Shown: piece by piece, positions 38,412-47,757 of the stretch
Layout: each line of letters starts with the position of its first letter
Numbering within the stretch: the first letter of the stretch is position 1
From: Acidiphilium rubrum
GTDB lineage: Bacteria > Pseudomonadota > Alphaproteobacteria > Acetobacterales > Acetobacteraceae
DNA: 64,000 bases
Direction of reading: 5' to 3'
Assembly: GCF_900156265.1 (NCBI RefSeq)
Contig: NZ_FTNE01000004.1
Location: 155,931 to 219,930, forward strand
Made by a program: the position numbers and the translations under genes
The notes under the pieces: model-generated
What the model was told of the DNA's origin: nothing
Databases searched by the model: none
Seen by the model: only the letters and a program-made list of their open reading frames with translations

Positions 38412-39502
38412 CCGATGCCGATTGCATGGCCGCGGCGATCGGCCTGGCACGGCGCGGCCTGGGCGAGACCGCACCCAACCCGAGCGTCGGCTGCGTCATC
38501 GTCAACGCCGGCCGGGTCGTGGGGCGTGGCCGCACGGCGACCGGCGGGCGGCCGCATGCCGAGACGCAGGCGCTGGCGATGGCCGGTGCCGCGGCGCGCG
38601 GTGCAACTGTATATGTCACGCTGGAACCTTGCGCGCATCACGGCCGCACGCCGCCCTGCGCGCAAGCCCTGATCGATGCCGGGGTGGCGCGCGTCGTCGT
38701 CGCGATGCGCGACCCCGATCCACGGGTGAACGGGGCGGGACTCGCCATGCTGCGCGCGGCCGGCATCGAGGTGACCGAGGGTGTCGGGATGCCCGCGGCG
38801 CTGGCGGTGAACGCCGGGTTTGTCTCGCTGATCGAGCACGGCCGGCCGCTCGTCACGCTGAAACTCGCCACCTCGCTGGATGGCCGCATCGCGACGCGCA
38901 CCGGCGACAGCCAATGGATCACCGACGATGCCTCCCGCCGCACCGCCCACACGCTGCGCGGGTCGCATGACGCCGTGATGATCGGCGTCGGCACCGCGCT
39001 GGCCGACGATCCGGAACTGACCTGCCGGATCGATGGGTTTCGCGCGGCTCCGATGATCCGCATCGTGGTCGATTCCCATCTGCGCCTGCCCCTGAACAGC
39101 CGCCTCGCGCGCGGCGCCGACGCGCATCCGCTCTGGATCATCCATCGCGACGGCGCCGATCCCGCCCGGCATGATGCCTTCGCTGCCCTCGGCGCACGCC
39201 TGTTCGCGGTGCCCGCCGCTGAAATCGGCGTCGAGCCGCAGGCGGCCCTGCGGGCACTCGGTGCCGCGGGCATCACGCGGTTATTGGTCGAAGGCGGCGG
39301 CACCCTTGCGGCCTCGTTGCTGCGTGCCGATCTGGTCGATCAGATCGCCTGGTTCACCGCCCCCCTGGTGATCGGCGGCGACGGTATTGCCGCCATCGCC
39401 GGGTTCGGCGTTGCGGAACTCGCCGCCGCGAAACGACTGACCATGCTGAGCGCAAATGCCAGCGGTGCGGACCGCCTGGCAACCTATCGGAGACAGGACT
39501 GA
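38408..39502 (+). CDS. ribD: Bifunctional riboflavin biosynthesis deaminase/reductase
   Basis: The 364-residue enzyme carries out the second and third steps of riboflavin synthesis. The N-terminal cytidine-deaminase-like domain has the zinc motif HAETQAL with [11 protein letters not shown]; the C-terminal reductase domain includes [38 protein letters not shown] and [14 protein letters not shown]. The ATG overlaps the nrdR stop (ATGA), and no FMN riboswitch stands before it because there is no intergenic space. Confidence 0.96.
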   Translation: MTDADCMAAAIGLARRGLGETAPNPSVGCVIVNAGRVVGRGRTATGGRPHAETQALAMAGAAARGATVYVTLEPCAHHGRTPPCAQALIDAGVARVVVAMRDPDPRVNGAGLAMLRAAGIEVTEGVGMPAALAVNAGFVSLIEHGRPLVTLKLATSLDGRIATRTGDSQWITDDASRRTAHTLRGSHDAVMIGVGTALADDPELTCRIDGFRAAPMIRIVVDSHLRLPLNSRLARGADAHPLWIIHRDGADPARHDAFAALGARLFAVPAAEIGVEPQAALRALGAAGITRLLVEGGGTLAASLLRADLVDQIAWFTAPLVIGGDGIAAIAGFGVAELAAAKRLTMLSANASGADRLATYRRQD

Positions 39503-40116
39503 TGTTTACCGGGATCATCACCGCCGTCGGGCGGCTGACCAGCAAATCCCCGCCGACCGCCGAGCGCGACGCGCGCTTCGTGATCGGCGTGCCGGATCGC
39601 AATGCCGCCTGGGCGGATCTCGACCGGATCGCGCTCGGTGCCTCGATCAATTGCTCCGGCTGCTGCCTCACCGTGATCGAGGCTGGCAGCGACTGGTTCG
39701 CGGTCGACGTTTCGGGCGAGACCTTGTCCAAGACCACGCTCGGCGCCTGGACCGAACAAAGCCCGATCAATCTGGAGCGCGCCCTGCGGATGGGCGATGA
39801 ACTTGGCGGCCACGTAGTGTCCGGCCATGTCGATGGTCTGGGCACGGTGATATCGATGACGCCGGAACACGGCTCGACCCGCTGGCAGTTCAGCGTGCCG
39901 CAGGCGCTCGCGCGGTTCATCGCACCCAAGGGTAGCGTTGCGATCAATGGCGTGTCACTCACGGTCAACGAGGTCGAGGGCAACACCTTCGGCGTCAATA
40001 TCATCCCGCATACCGAACTCGTCACCAATTTCGGCACGCTGGCGGTAGGGGATGCGGTGAACGTCGAAATAGACATGCTGGCCCGCTATGTCGCGCGGCT
40101 GGCGGAGGTTTCGTGA
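39502..40116 (+). CDS. ribE: Riboflavin synthase (alpha subunit type)
   Basis: The 204-residue protein starts [12 protein letters not shown], the hallmark of riboflavin synthase, and contains two lumazine-binding repeats (GCCLTVIEAGSDWFAVDVSG; INGVSLTVNEVEGNTFGV). It dismutates two lumazine molecules into riboflavin. Its ATG shares a base with the ribD stop (TGATG), showing translational coupling. The complete rib set follows directly. Confidence 0.96.
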   Translation: MFTGIITAVGRLTSKSPPTAERDARFVIGVPDRNAAWADLDRIALGASINCSGCCLTVIEAGSDWFAVDVSGETLSKTTLGAWTEQSPINLERALRMGDELGGHVVSGHVDGLGTVISMTPEHGSTRWQFSVPQALARFIAPKGSVAINGVSLTVNEVEGNTFGVNIIPHTELVTNFGTLAVGDAVNVEIDMLARYVARLAEVS

Positions 40117-41258
40117 TGGATCAGAGCAAGATGAATGCATTGCAGACGGCATCGCTGCAGACCTATTTGTCCTCGGCCGCGGAAATCATCGATGAAGCGC
40201 GCGCCGGGCGCATGTTCATCCTGGTGGATGACGAAGACCGCGAAAACGAAGGCGATCTGGTGATCCCCGCCCAGTTCGCGACGCCGGATGCGGTGAATTT
40301 CATGGCGAAACACGCGCGCGGCCTGATCTGCCTCGCCTTGACCAAGGCGCGCTGCGAGACGCTGGGCCTTAAAATGATGGCGCAATCGAACGGTTCGCGC
40401 CACGAAACCGCCTTCACGGTCTCGATCGAGGCGCGCGAGGGTGTGACCACCGGCATCTCGGCGGCGGATCGGGCGCGCACCATCGCGGTCGCGATCAATC
40501 CGGAATCCAGTGCTGCCGATATCGCGACACCCGGCCATATTTTCCCCCTGATGGCGCGTGACGGCGGCACGCTGGTGCGCACCGGCCACACCGAAGCCGC
40601 GGTCGATATCGCGCGGCTCGCCGGCCTCACCCCGGCCGGCGTGATCTGCGAGATCATGAACGAAGATGGCACGATGGCGCGGCTGCCCGACCTTGTGAGT
40701 TTCGCCCAATATCACAACCTCAAACTCGGCACGATCGCCGATCTGATCGGCTATCGCCGGCGCGTCGAAAAACTGGTCCGCCGGACCGGCGATGGCGCGC
40801 TGACCGATGGGGCCGGCCAGCAATGGCGCATGGTCAGTTTCGAAAACACCGTCGATCACGTCGAGCATCTCGCGCTGGTGAAGGGCGATGTCGCGGCCGA
40901 TGATCCGGTGCTGGTGCGGATGCACGCCATCAGCACGATCGACGATATTCTGGGCGGCGATCATATTCGCGATCTGCGCCGCGCGATGGCACAGATCGCC
41001 GAGGCGGGCAGGGGGGTCGTCGTGCTGATCCGCGAGGCGAGGCCGGATGCGATCTCGACGCGCCTCGCCCAGATCATGGGCGGTGCGCGCACCGGCACCG
41101 TGCTGCGTGACTACGGCATCGGCGCACAGATTCTGACCGATCTTGGCGTGCACGACATGATTTTGTTATCGAATCACAAGCGGGCCGTTATCGGGCTGGA
41201 GGGCTACGGGTTGAACATCGTCGATCAACTGCCGATCGAGGGCAAGGCAACACCATGA
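40116..41258 (+). CDS. ribB: 3,4-dihydroxy-2-butanone 4-phosphate synthase with degenerate GTP cyclohydrolase II domain
   Basis: The 380-residue protein has an intact N-terminal DHBP synthase domain (DDEDRENEGDLVIPA, HARGLICLAL, GHIFPLMARDGGTLVRTGHT). The C-terminal half aligns with GTP cyclohydrolase II but lacks the zinc cysteines: where RibA has HxECLTGD and CDCG, this protein has HAISTIDD and HIRDLRR. It should therefore make only the C4 precursor, and a separate ribA is needed elsewhere. I prefer the ATG at 40116, seven bases after GGAGG; the GTG at 40113 is only four bases from it. Confidence 0.92.
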   Translation: MDQSKMNALQTASLQTYLSSAAEIIDEARAGRMFILVDDEDRENEGDLVIPAQFATPDAVNFMAKHARGLICLALTKARCETLGLKMMAQSNGSRHETAFTVSIEAREGVTTGISAADRARTIAVAINPESSAADIATPGHIFPLMARDGGTLVRTGHTEAAVDIARLAGLTPAGVICEIMNEDGTMARLPDLVSFAQYHNLKLGTIADLIGYRRRVEKLVRRTGDGALTDGAGQQWRMVSFENTVDHVEHLALVKGDVAADDPVLVRMHAISTIDDILGGDHIRDLRRAMAQIAEAGRGVVVLIREARPDAISTRLAQIMGGARTGTVLRDYGIGAQILTDLGVHDMILLSNHKRAVIGLEGYGLNIVDQLPIEGKATP

Positions 41259-41737
41259 GCACCGCCGATGCCCTGGCACCCATTGTGCCGGTCGTGCCGG
41301 GTAGCGCACCGCATGTGCTGATAATCCGCGCGCCATATTACCGCGATATCGTCGATGGCATGACCACTGCGGCGGGGGCCCTGCTGGCCGAAGCGAACGC
41401 CACGGTCGAGACCATCGATGTCGCCGGCGCCTACGAACTTCCCCAGGCCCTGCGCATCGCGCTGCGCGGCAAACAAGCGTTCGATGGTTTCGTCGTGCTT
41501 GGTTGCGTCGTGCGCGGCGAGACCGATCATTACGATTACATCTGCAGCACCGCCATGAACGGGCTGATGAACGTCGCCGTGCAATACGGTATCTGCCTCG
41601 GCACCGCGCTGCTGACGGTCGATACCATCGCCCAGGCCGAGGCGCGGTCGGCCGAGACTGGCTCTAACAAAGGTGCGGAAGCCGCCGCCGCCTGCCTCAG
41701 GCAGATCGCGCTCGCACGCCTTCTGGGGGCGGCATGA
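41255..41737 (+). CDS. ribH: 6,7-dimethyl-8-ribityllumazine synthase
   Basis: The 160-residue enzyme condenses the ribityl-uracil and the C4 phosphate precursor. It has VPGSAPHVLIIRAPYYRDIV, ETIDVAGAYELPQAL and VLGCVVRGETDHYDYIC with the catalytic His region, then GLMNVAVQYGICLGTALLT and NKGAEAAAACL. It overlaps both neighbours by four bases (ribB and nusB), continuing the coupled chain. In this class the enzyme may form pentamers or icosahedral shells; this cannot be told from the sequence. Confidence 0.95.
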   Translation: MSTADALAPIVPVVPGSAPHVLIIRAPYYRDIVDGMTTAAGALLAEANATVETIDVAGAYELPQALRIALRGKQAFDGFVVLGCVVRGETDHYDYICSTAMNGLMNVAVQYGICLGTALLTVDTIAQAEARSAETGSNKGAEAAAACLRQIALARLLGAA

Positions 41738-42234
41738 CCGCGGCATCGGGCAAGGGCGTGCGGCCGCGCACGCTGGCACGCGTCGCCGCCGTGCAGGCGC
41801 TGTATCAATGCGAGCAGAACGGCGAAACGGCTGAAACCGTTATCGAACAATTCATCCGCCACCGCATCGGCGCGCTGCCCGGCAAGCCCGGCGTGGCCGA
41901 TGGCCGGGTACCGGAAGCGCATGCGCCGCTGTTCGGTCGCATCGTGCGTGTGGCGACCGAACAGCAGGATGTGATCGACCCGATGATTGTTAGCCTGCTG
42001 CCCGAAGCCTGGCCGATGGCGCGGCTCGACCCGGTGCTGCGCGCCCTGCTGCGCGCCGGCGGTGCTGAGTTATGGATGACCGACGGGCCGCCGCCCCGCG
42101 TCGTGATCAACGAATATCTCGATGTTGCCCACGGATTCCTGAAAGAGGACGCCGTGCAACTCGGCAACGCCGTGCTCGACCGCATGGCCCGGATTCTGCG
42201 CCCGAACGATTTTGCCGAGGCCGAAGCGGGGTGA
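41734..42234 (+). CDS. nusB: Transcription antitermination protein NusB
   Basis: The 166-residue protein has the NusB helical fold pattern: LARVAAVQALYQCEQNGETA at the N-terminus, DPMIVSLLPEAWPMARLDPV, LLRAGGAELW and VVINEYLDVAHGFLKEDAVQ near the C-terminus. NusB with NusE binds boxA RNA for rRNA antitermination. ribH-nusB-thiL is a widespread order. The start overlaps ribH and the stop overlaps the GTG start of thiL. Confidence 0.94.
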   Translation: MTAASGKGVRPRTLARVAAVQALYQCEQNGETAETVIEQFIRHRIGALPGKPGVADGRVPEAHAPLFGRIVRVATEQQDVIDPMIVSLLPEAWPMARLDPVLRALLRAGGAELWMTDGPPPRVVINEYLDVAHGFLKEDAVQLGNAVLDRMARILRPNDFAEAEAG

Positions 42235-43172
42235 GCGGCAGCGAGTTCGACCGGATCGCGCGTTATTTCGCGCCCCTGGCGAACGAAGCGGCGCTCCGCC
42301 TGACCGATGACGCGGCGGTATGGTCGCCGCCGCCGGGGCGGCAATTGGTGCTCACCGTCGATCAGATGATCGAAGGTATCCATTTCCTGCCCGACGATCC
42401 GCCCGATTGCGTCGCCCGGAAACTGCTCCGCCGCAACCTGTCCGATCTCGCCGCGATGGGTGCCGCACCGATCGGGTATTTGCTGACCACGGCGTTGCGC
42501 GCGGCAACGCCGGAGGCGTGGCTTGCTGATTTCGCCGATGGTCTGGCGCAGGATCAGCGCACCTATAACATCACGCTGTTTGGCGGCGACAGCACCTCGA
42601 CCACTGGGCCGATCATGACATCGGTCACCATGATCGGGCACGTAGCACCCGGCACGGCGCTGCTGCGCACCGGTGCCCGGCCCGGCGATGCGATTTTCGT
42701 GACCGGCACGATCGGCGATGCGGTGCTGGGGCTGGAGGCGGCGCGTGGCAACATTGCTGACCCGGGCAGTTTTTTTTCCACGCGCCGCCTGCTGCCCGAA
42801 CCCAGAGTGGGCCTGCCGCTCGCGGGCCTGGTTCATGCCGCGATCGATGTGTCCGACGGTCTGATCCAGGATCTCGCGCATCTCTGCACCAACGCAGGCC
42901 TCGGCGCGGTGATTGAGGCGGCGCTGGTGCCGCAATCATCCGCCGCGCGCTCTGCCGGCGATGCCTGGCTCGAAACGCGCCTGACCGGCGGCGATGATTA
43001 CGAATTGATCCTGGCCGCACCCGCCACGGCCGAGCCTGCGCTGCGCGCCGCGTGCGGCACGGTGCCGCTCACGCGGATCGGCACGATGACCGCCGCGCAC
43101 AGCAACATCATCATCAACGATGCTTCAGGCACCCCTCTGCATTTCGCCCGGCAAGGCTGGCAGCATTTCTGA
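42231..43172 (+). CDS. thiL: Thiamine-monophosphate kinase
   Basis: The 313-residue enzyme phosphorylates thiamine monophosphate to thiamine pyrophosphate. It begins with a GTG (GTGA overlap with nusB), SGSEFDRIARYFAPLA, and has DDAAVWSPPPG, TVDQMIEGIHFLPDDPP, RNLSDLAAMGAAP, LFGGDSTSTTGP and AIDVSDGLIQDLAHL, the metal- and ATP-binding motifs of ThiL. An eight-T run at 42770 encodes FF without breaking the frame. It ends the nine-gene operon; an SDR gene converges seven bases away. Confidence 0.94.
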   Translation: MSGSEFDRIARYFAPLANEAALRLTDDAAVWSPPPGRQLVLTVDQMIEGIHFLPDDPPDCVARKLLRRNLSDLAAMGAAPIGYLLTTALRAATPEAWLADFADGLAQDQRTYNITLFGGDSTSTTGPIMTSVTMIGHVAPGTALLRTGARPGDAIFVTGTIGDAVLGLEAARGNIADPGSFFSTRRLLPEPRVGLPLAGLVHAAIDVSDGLIQDLAHLCTNAGLGAVIEAALVPQSSAARSAGDAWLETRLTGGDDYELILAAPATAEPALRAACGTVPLTRIGTMTAAHSNIIINDASGTPLHFARQGWQHF

Positions 43173-43178
43173 GCCGGT

Positions 43179-44054
43179 TCAGCCCGGCGCGGTAAACGCC
43201 ACGTCTTTCTTGAAGGAAAACGGATCGGTCGGGTTGCGCTGTGCCAGGATATCCGCAAGCCGCAACTCGACCGATCCCAGAATCCGGGGATGCGTCAGGC
43301 AGTAGAACTGCTCAGCCTCAATCGCCGCAAAGGTCTTTGCCGCGACATCACCAGCACTCAGCCGCCCCGAAGTCACCGCCTTGCGCGTCTGTTCGTCGGC
43401 AAGCCGCTGGCTCTCGGTAGCCGGCGTCGTGTTCGTCAGATCCGCCGGCCGGTTGCGCCCGGCATCCTTGATGCCGGTATCGACGAAGGCTGGGCACAGC
43501 ACAGTAACGCCGAGCTTCGATCCGGTGATCCGCAAATCCTGAAACAGCGTTTCGGACAGCGTGACCACGCCATGTTTCGAAACATTATACGGCCCCATCG
43601 TCTGCGCCGAGAGCAACCCTGCGACCGAGGCCGTGTTGATGATATGACCTTCATGTTTGCCCGCGATCATGCGTGGCACAAAGCAGCGCACACCGTGGAT
43701 TACACCCCACAGATTGACGCCGAGCACCCATTGCCAATCGGCAACCGAATGTTCCCAGATCAAGCCGCCAGTGCCGACGCCGGCATTGTTGAACAGCAGA
43801 TGCACATGGCCAAAGGTATCGAACACGGTGGCGGCGAACCCATCCATCGCATCGGCGTCACTAACATCGAGCCGATGCGCGATCACCGCAGCACCCGCAG
43901 CTTGAAGCTCTGCGGTGATGGCATCGAGTGCGTCCTGCTGGATATCCGCCAGCGCCAGTTTCATCCCCCGTGCCGCCGCAATCCGGGCAAACTCGCGCCC
44001 GAAGCCGCTGCCCGCCCCGGTAATGACGGCGATGCGATCTTTGAAAATCTTCAT
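43179..44054 (-). CDS. Short-chain dehydrogenase/reductase
   Basis: The 291-residue SDR has the cofactor motif TGAGSGFGREFA, NNAGVG, the catalytic Ser in NTASVAGLLS and YNVSKHG (YxxxK). LALADIQQDAL after strand 2 has an Asp that favours NAD(H). The C-terminal extension (about residues 210-290) is longer than in minimal SDRs. Its start overlaps the stop of the MDR gene (ATGA), and it shares an operon with an acyl-CoA dehydrogenase gene, so it may act on hydroxyacyl or alcohol intermediates. Confidence 0.88.
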   Translation of the reverse strand: MKIFKDRIAVITGAGSGFGREFARIAAARGMKLALADIQQDALDAITAELQAAGAAVIAHRLDVSDADAMDGFAATVFDTFGHVHLLFNNAGVGTGGLIWEHSVADWQWVLGVNLWGVIHGVRCFVPRMIAGKHEGHIINTASVAGLLSAQTMGPYNVSKHGVVTLSETLFQDLRITGSKLGVTVLCPAFVDTGIKDAGRNRPADLTNTTPATESQRLADEQTRKAVTSGRLSAGDVAAKTFAAIEAEQFYCLTHPRILGSVELRLADILAQRNPTDPFSFKKDVAFTAPG

Positions 44055-45025
44055 GGAACCACCACGATTTTGCCGGTCACCTTGCGGTCCGCCATGTCCT
44101 GCAGCGCCTGCGCCGTGTCGGCCAGCGGATAGGCCTTCGAAATCAGCGGCCGGATCTGGCCGTTCTGCAACATCGCGAACAAATCCTGCATCATCGCGAT
44201 CTGGTTCTTGGGCTCGCGCCGGGCGAAATCGCCCCAGAACACGCCCACCAGCGAAGCCCCTTTGAGCAACGGTAAATTAAGCGGCAGGCTGGGGATTTCA
44301 CCATCCGCAAAGCCGATGACGAGATACCGGCCACGCCAGGCAATCGAGCGGAATGCCGGCTCGGCAAATCGCCCGCCGACGGGGTCGAAAATAATATCGG
44401 GCCCGCGCCCCTCGGTATGCGTCTTGATCGCGGCGCGCAAATCCTCGGTGCTGTAGTTGATCGTGGCATCGGCGCCGCGGTCGCGGCAGATCACCAATTT
44501 GGCATCGTTCGAGGCAGCGGCAATCACGTTCGCGCCGCGCGCCTTCGCAATCTCAACCGCCGCCAGCCCCACACCACCAGCCGCACCCAGCACCAGCACG
44601 GTATCGCCCTGCTTGACGCCGCCGCGATCGATCAGCGCGTGGTGCGAGGTGCCGAACGCCAGAATGAAGCCTGCGGCGACATCGTAGGGCACATGGTCAG
44701 GGATCGGCACGCACAGATGCGCATTAAGCGCGATTTTCTCAGCAAACCCGCCGGTCGAGCACAAGGCCAGAACGCGATCGCCGATCTTGAAGTCGGTCAC
44801 GCCTTCGCCAACCGCCTCGATCTCGCCTGCCACTTCCGCGCCCGGGGTGAACGGCAGGGTCGGCTGGACCTGATATTTTTTCTGAATAATCAGAACATCG
44901 GGAAAATTCACGCCCGCAGCATGAATTTTGATGACGACTTCACCCTCACGTGCGACCGGATCGGCAATCTCGCGATGCTGCAGCGTCTCCGGCCCGCCCC
45001 ATGCCGCGCAGACGATTGCGCGCAT
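44051..45025 (-). CDS. NADPH:quinone oxidoreductase-like MDR protein
   Basis: The 324-residue protein is a zinc-free medium-chain dehydrogenase/reductase of the quinone oxidoreductase type: [35 protein letters not shown], the nucleotide-binding VLVLGAAGGVGLAAVEIAKA, and GGRFAEPAFRSIAWRGRYLV. It lacks the structural-zinc cysteine cluster of alcohol dehydrogenases. The start shares a base with the stop of the acyl-CoA dehydrogenase gene, indicating a tight operon. A role in enoyl or quinone reduction is plausible but unproven. Confidence 0.9.
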   Translation of the reverse strand: MRAIVCAAWGGPETLQHREIADPVAREGEVVIKIHAAGVNFPDVLIIQKKYQVQPTLPFTPGAEVAGEIEAVGEGVTDFKIGDRVLALCSTGGFAEKIALNAHLCVPIPDHVPYDVAAGFILAFGTSHHALIDRGGVKQGDTVLVLGAAGGVGLAAVEIAKARGANVIAAASNDAKLVICRDRGADATINYSTEDLRAAIKTHTEGRGPDIIFDPVGGRFAEPAFRSIAWRGRYLVIGFADGEIPSLPLNLPLLKGASLVGVFWGDFARREPKNQIAMMQDLFAMLQNGQIRPLISKAYPLADTAQALQDMADRKVTGKIVVVP

Positions 45026-46308
45026 CAGAGCGGCAATCCCGGTTCGGACAAGCCATCCGCGATCATCACGTTCGGATAGCCGCCCGACCGTGCCGGATCG
45101 GTGTTCTGATAGCGGCGCTGTTCCAACCGCGCCAACTGGTCGCGGTGGACTTCATCGGGGCCATCCGCCAGCCGCAGGGTGCGCTGATGAGCGTAGGAAC
45201 TCGACAGCCAGGTGTCAGCAACGCCGCCGCCGCCGAACGCCTGGATCGCCCAATCGACGATCTTGCATGCGATATTCGGCGCCACCACCTTGATCATCGC
45301 AATTTCGGCCCGCGCACCCTTGTTGCCGACCGTGTCCATCATATACGCGGCTTTCAGCGTCAGCAGCCGCGCCTGATCGATCATGATCCGTGATTCCGCG
45401 ATGCGCTCACGCCAGACGCTCTGCTCGGCAACCGGCTTGCCGAACGCGGTGCGCGATTCCAGCCGGCGGATCATGCGTTCCAACGCGCGTTCGGCAACGC
45501 CGATCGAGCGCATGCAGTGGTGAATCCGTCCCGGCCCCAGCCGGCCCTGGGCAATTTCGAAACCGCGGCCCTCACCTAACAGAATGTTGGCGGCCGGCAC
45601 GCGTACATTGTCGAAAATCAACTCGGCATGGCCATGCGGCGCATCATCATCGCCGAACACCGGCAGGGCGCGTTTCATGGTGACGCCTGGATGGGGAAAC
45701 GGCACCAGGATCATCGATTGCTGCTTATGTCGATCAGGGTTGGCGGGGTCTGATTTTCCCATCACGATCAGCACATGGCAGCGCGGATCCGGCGCGCCGG
45801 AGATCCACCATTTATGGCCATTGATGACATATTCATCGCCATCACGCCGGATCTCGGTCTCGATATTGGTCGCATCGGACGATGCGACGCGCGGCTCGGT
45901 CATCGCGAAAGCCGAGCGGATTTCGCCGGCCAGCAGCGGCTTCAACCACCGCTCCTTGTGCTCCGCCGCCGCATAGCGGGTCAGCACTTCCATATTGCCG
46001 GTATCCGGCGCCGAACAATTGAACGCCTCGGGCCCGAACGGGCTGCGCCCCATGATTTCGGCAAGCGGCGCGTATTCCATATTGGTCAGCCCAGCGCCGT
46101 GTTCGGACTGCGGCAGAAACAGATTCCACAACCCTTCGGCTTTGGCCCTCTGCTTGATCTCGCCTAACAAAGCGAGCGGCTGCCAGCGGTCGGCCTGGCT
46201 GTGCGCGGTATGGAACAGCGCCTGTTCGTTCGGATAGATATGCGCCGCCATGAAATCCGCGACGCGCGCGCGCAAGGCCTCGGTCTTGGTGGAATAGTCG
46301 AAGTCCAT
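45025..46308 (-). CDS. Acyl-CoA dehydrogenase family protein
   Basis: From the ATG at 46308 the protein is 427 residues: [40 protein letters not shown] (flavin and substrate loop), [20 protein letters not shown], and the C-terminal [12 protein letters not shown]. This is the ACAD10/11-like long-chain subgroup often found with an aminoglycoside-phosphotransferase-like partner, which indeed lies divergently next door. The catalytic base cannot be assigned with certainty. An AAGGG site lies ten bases before the ATG; the longer frame is unlikely. Confidence 0.92.
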   Translation of the reverse strand: MDFDYSTKTEALRARVADFMAAHIYPNEQALFHTAHSQADRWQPLALLGEIKQRAKAEGLWNLFLPQSEHGAGLTNMEYAPLAEIMGRSPFGPEAFNCSAPDTGNMEVLTRYAAAEHKERWLKPLLAGEIRSAFAMTEPRVASSDATNIETEIRRDGDEYVINGHKWWISGAPDPRCHVLIVMGKSDPANPDRHKQQSMILVPFPHPGVTMKRALPVFGDDDAPHGHAELIFDNVRVPAANILLGEGRGFEIAQGRLGPGRIHHCMRSIGVAERALERMIRRLESRTAFGKPVAEQSVWRERIAESRIMIDQARLLTLKAAYMMDTVGNKGARAEIAMIKVVAPNIACKIVDWAIQAFGGGGVADTWLSSSYAHQRTLRLADGPDEVHRDQLARLEQRRYQNTDPARSGGYPNVMIADGLSEPGLPL

Positions 46309-46454
46309 GGCGGCATTTCCCTTATCATCGTGCAATTTTTCCCGATTGTGCGGCTTGCCCATGCGTTACGCAAGTCCCCCATGCGGCATTGCGCCGCAAG
46401 CTTGACACGCCGTGGCGCGATCAGGATGCTCCCTCCCAAGCGGAGGAAACTTGC

Positions 46455-47516
46455 ATGAATGACGCATCGGCACCGAAACTGGTTGAGGTTCTGCCGCAGC
46501 ATCGCCTCGATGATGCGCGGTTGACCGACTATCTCGCCCGTCACATCGCGGGCTTCACGCCGCCCGCCGTCATTCGCCAGTTCCAGGGCGGCCAATCGAA
46601 CCCGACCTATCTGATCGAGGCATCGGGCCAGCGCTACGTGCTGCGCAAAAAACCACCCGGCACGCTGCTGCCCTCGGCCCACCAGATCGACCGCGAATAC
46701 CGCATCCAGAGCGCGCTCGCTGCCACCGCCGTGCCGGTCGCGCCGATGCTGCACTACTGCGACGACGAAACGATTATCGGCACCAGCTTCTACCTCATGG
46801 CGCATGTCGCGGGTCGGGTGTTCCACGATGTCATGATGCCCGGCGTCAGCGCGCCCGATCGCGGGGCGATCCAGCGCAATCTGATCGAGGCGATCGCAGC
46901 GCTGCACAGCGTCGATTATCGTGCGGTCGGGCTCGAAAGCTTCGGCCGGCCGGACAATTACGTCGCCCGCCAGATCGATCGCTGGACCCGCCAATACGAG
47001 GCCTCGAAAACCGAAGACCTCCCGGCCATGACCAACCTGATCGCCTGGCTGCGTGCGAACATCCCGGCGCGTGATGAAACCGCGATCGTGCACGGCGATT
47101 TCCGGCTCGGCAACATGGTCGTCGATCAGGACCAACCCCGCATCGCGGCCGTGCTCGACTGGGAATTGTCCACGCTCGGCCATCCGCTCGCCGATCTCGC
47201 CTATTGCTGCATGTCCTACCACCTGCCGCCCGGATCGGGTCCCGCTATGGCTGGCTACCAGGGCATCGATGTCGCCGCGATGGGGCTGATGAGCGAGGCC
47301 GAAGCGCTCGCCCTCTACGCCAGCCTGACCGGGCGCGCGGCGATCGAACACTGGCAGTTCTTCATGGGATTCTCGCTGTTCCGCTCCGCCGCGATCGTCG
47401 AAGGCGTCTACGCCCGCTCCCTCGCCGGCAACGCGGCCGATGAACGCGCGGGACGCATGCACGACATGTGCATCGCTGTCGCTGAGACCGGGTGGAACGT
47501 GGTGCGTGGGGGCTAG
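46455..47516 (+). CDS. ACAD10-like phosphotransferase family protein
   Basis: The 353-residue protein belongs to the aminoglycoside phosphotransferase/choline kinase-like family: QFQGGQSNPTYLIEASGQRY (glycine-rich loop), YVLRKKPPG with the ATP lysine, IVHGDFRLGNMVVDQ (catalytic loop) and VLDWELSTLGHPLADLAY (metal-binding Asp). It is the bacterial counterpart of the N-terminal kinase domain of mammalian ACAD10/11, which phosphorylates 4-hydroxyacyl-CoAs before dehydrogenation. The divergent acyl-CoA dehydrogenase gene supports that role. GGAGG lies seven bases before the ATG. Confidence 0.92.
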   Translation: MNDASAPKLVEVLPQHRLDDARLTDYLARHIAGFTPPAVIRQFQGGQSNPTYLIEASGQRYVLRKKPPGTLLPSAHQIDREYRIQSALAATAVPVAPMLHYCDDETIIGTSFYLMAHVAGRVFHDVMMPGVSAPDRGAIQRNLIEAIAALHSVDYRAVGLESFGRPDNYVARQIDRWTRQYEASKTEDLPAMTNLIAWLRANIPARDETAIVHGDFRLGNMVVDQDQPRIAAVLDWELSTLGHPLADLAYCCMSYHLPPGSGPAMAGYQGIDVAAMGLMSEAEALALYASLTGRAAIEHWQFFMGFSLFRSAAIVEGVYARSLAGNAADERAGRMHDMCIAVAETGWNVVRGG

Positions 47517-47530
47517 GATGAAGTAAGAGA

Positions 47531-47580
47531 GAACTTCTTTTTTGTAAAAAAGAAGCAAAAAACTTTCTGAATCTGGGACG
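47531..47580. repeat. Dispersed hairpin repeat, copy 2
   Basis: CTTCTTTTTT-GT-AAAAAAGAAG stem followed by CAAAAAACTTTCTGAATC. The tail after the stem matches copy 4 at 62016, so the unit is longer than the hairpin. It lies 15 bases after the phosphotransferase stop. Confidence 0.85.
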
Positions 47581-47610
47581 CCGGACGTTTCAACAGTACG
47601 CACCAAATTA

Positions 47611-47655
47611 GCGAAGTTTTTTTTGCTTCTTTTTTGTTCACAAAAAAGAAGACGT
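47611..47655. repeat. Dispersed hairpin repeat, copy 3 (inverted)
   Basis: CTTCTTTTTTG-TTCA-CAAAAAAGAAG stem at 47626-47651 preceded by GAAGTTTTTTTTG. It is the reverse complement of the copy-2 layout, so copies 2 and 3 face each other across about 30 bases, upstream of the GST gene. Confidence 0.85.
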
Positions 47656-47757
47656 CTTCCTTCCCTTGGCCGCGCCCCGTCACCTTGCGCCCAAGCCTGC
47701 CCGCCCTGTAAGGCTGAGCCCCCAAGATCGAGCGATCGCCAGCAAAAGGTCCCGGCC

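Noticed and set aside
38380..40130. Possible FMN riboswitch for the rib genes
   Set aside because: The genes overlap with no leader space, and no conserved RFN-type sequence is visible before them.
42770..42777. Run of eight T in thiL as possible programmed frameshift site
   Set aside because: The reading frame is intact through it and the family motifs continue, so no shift is needed.
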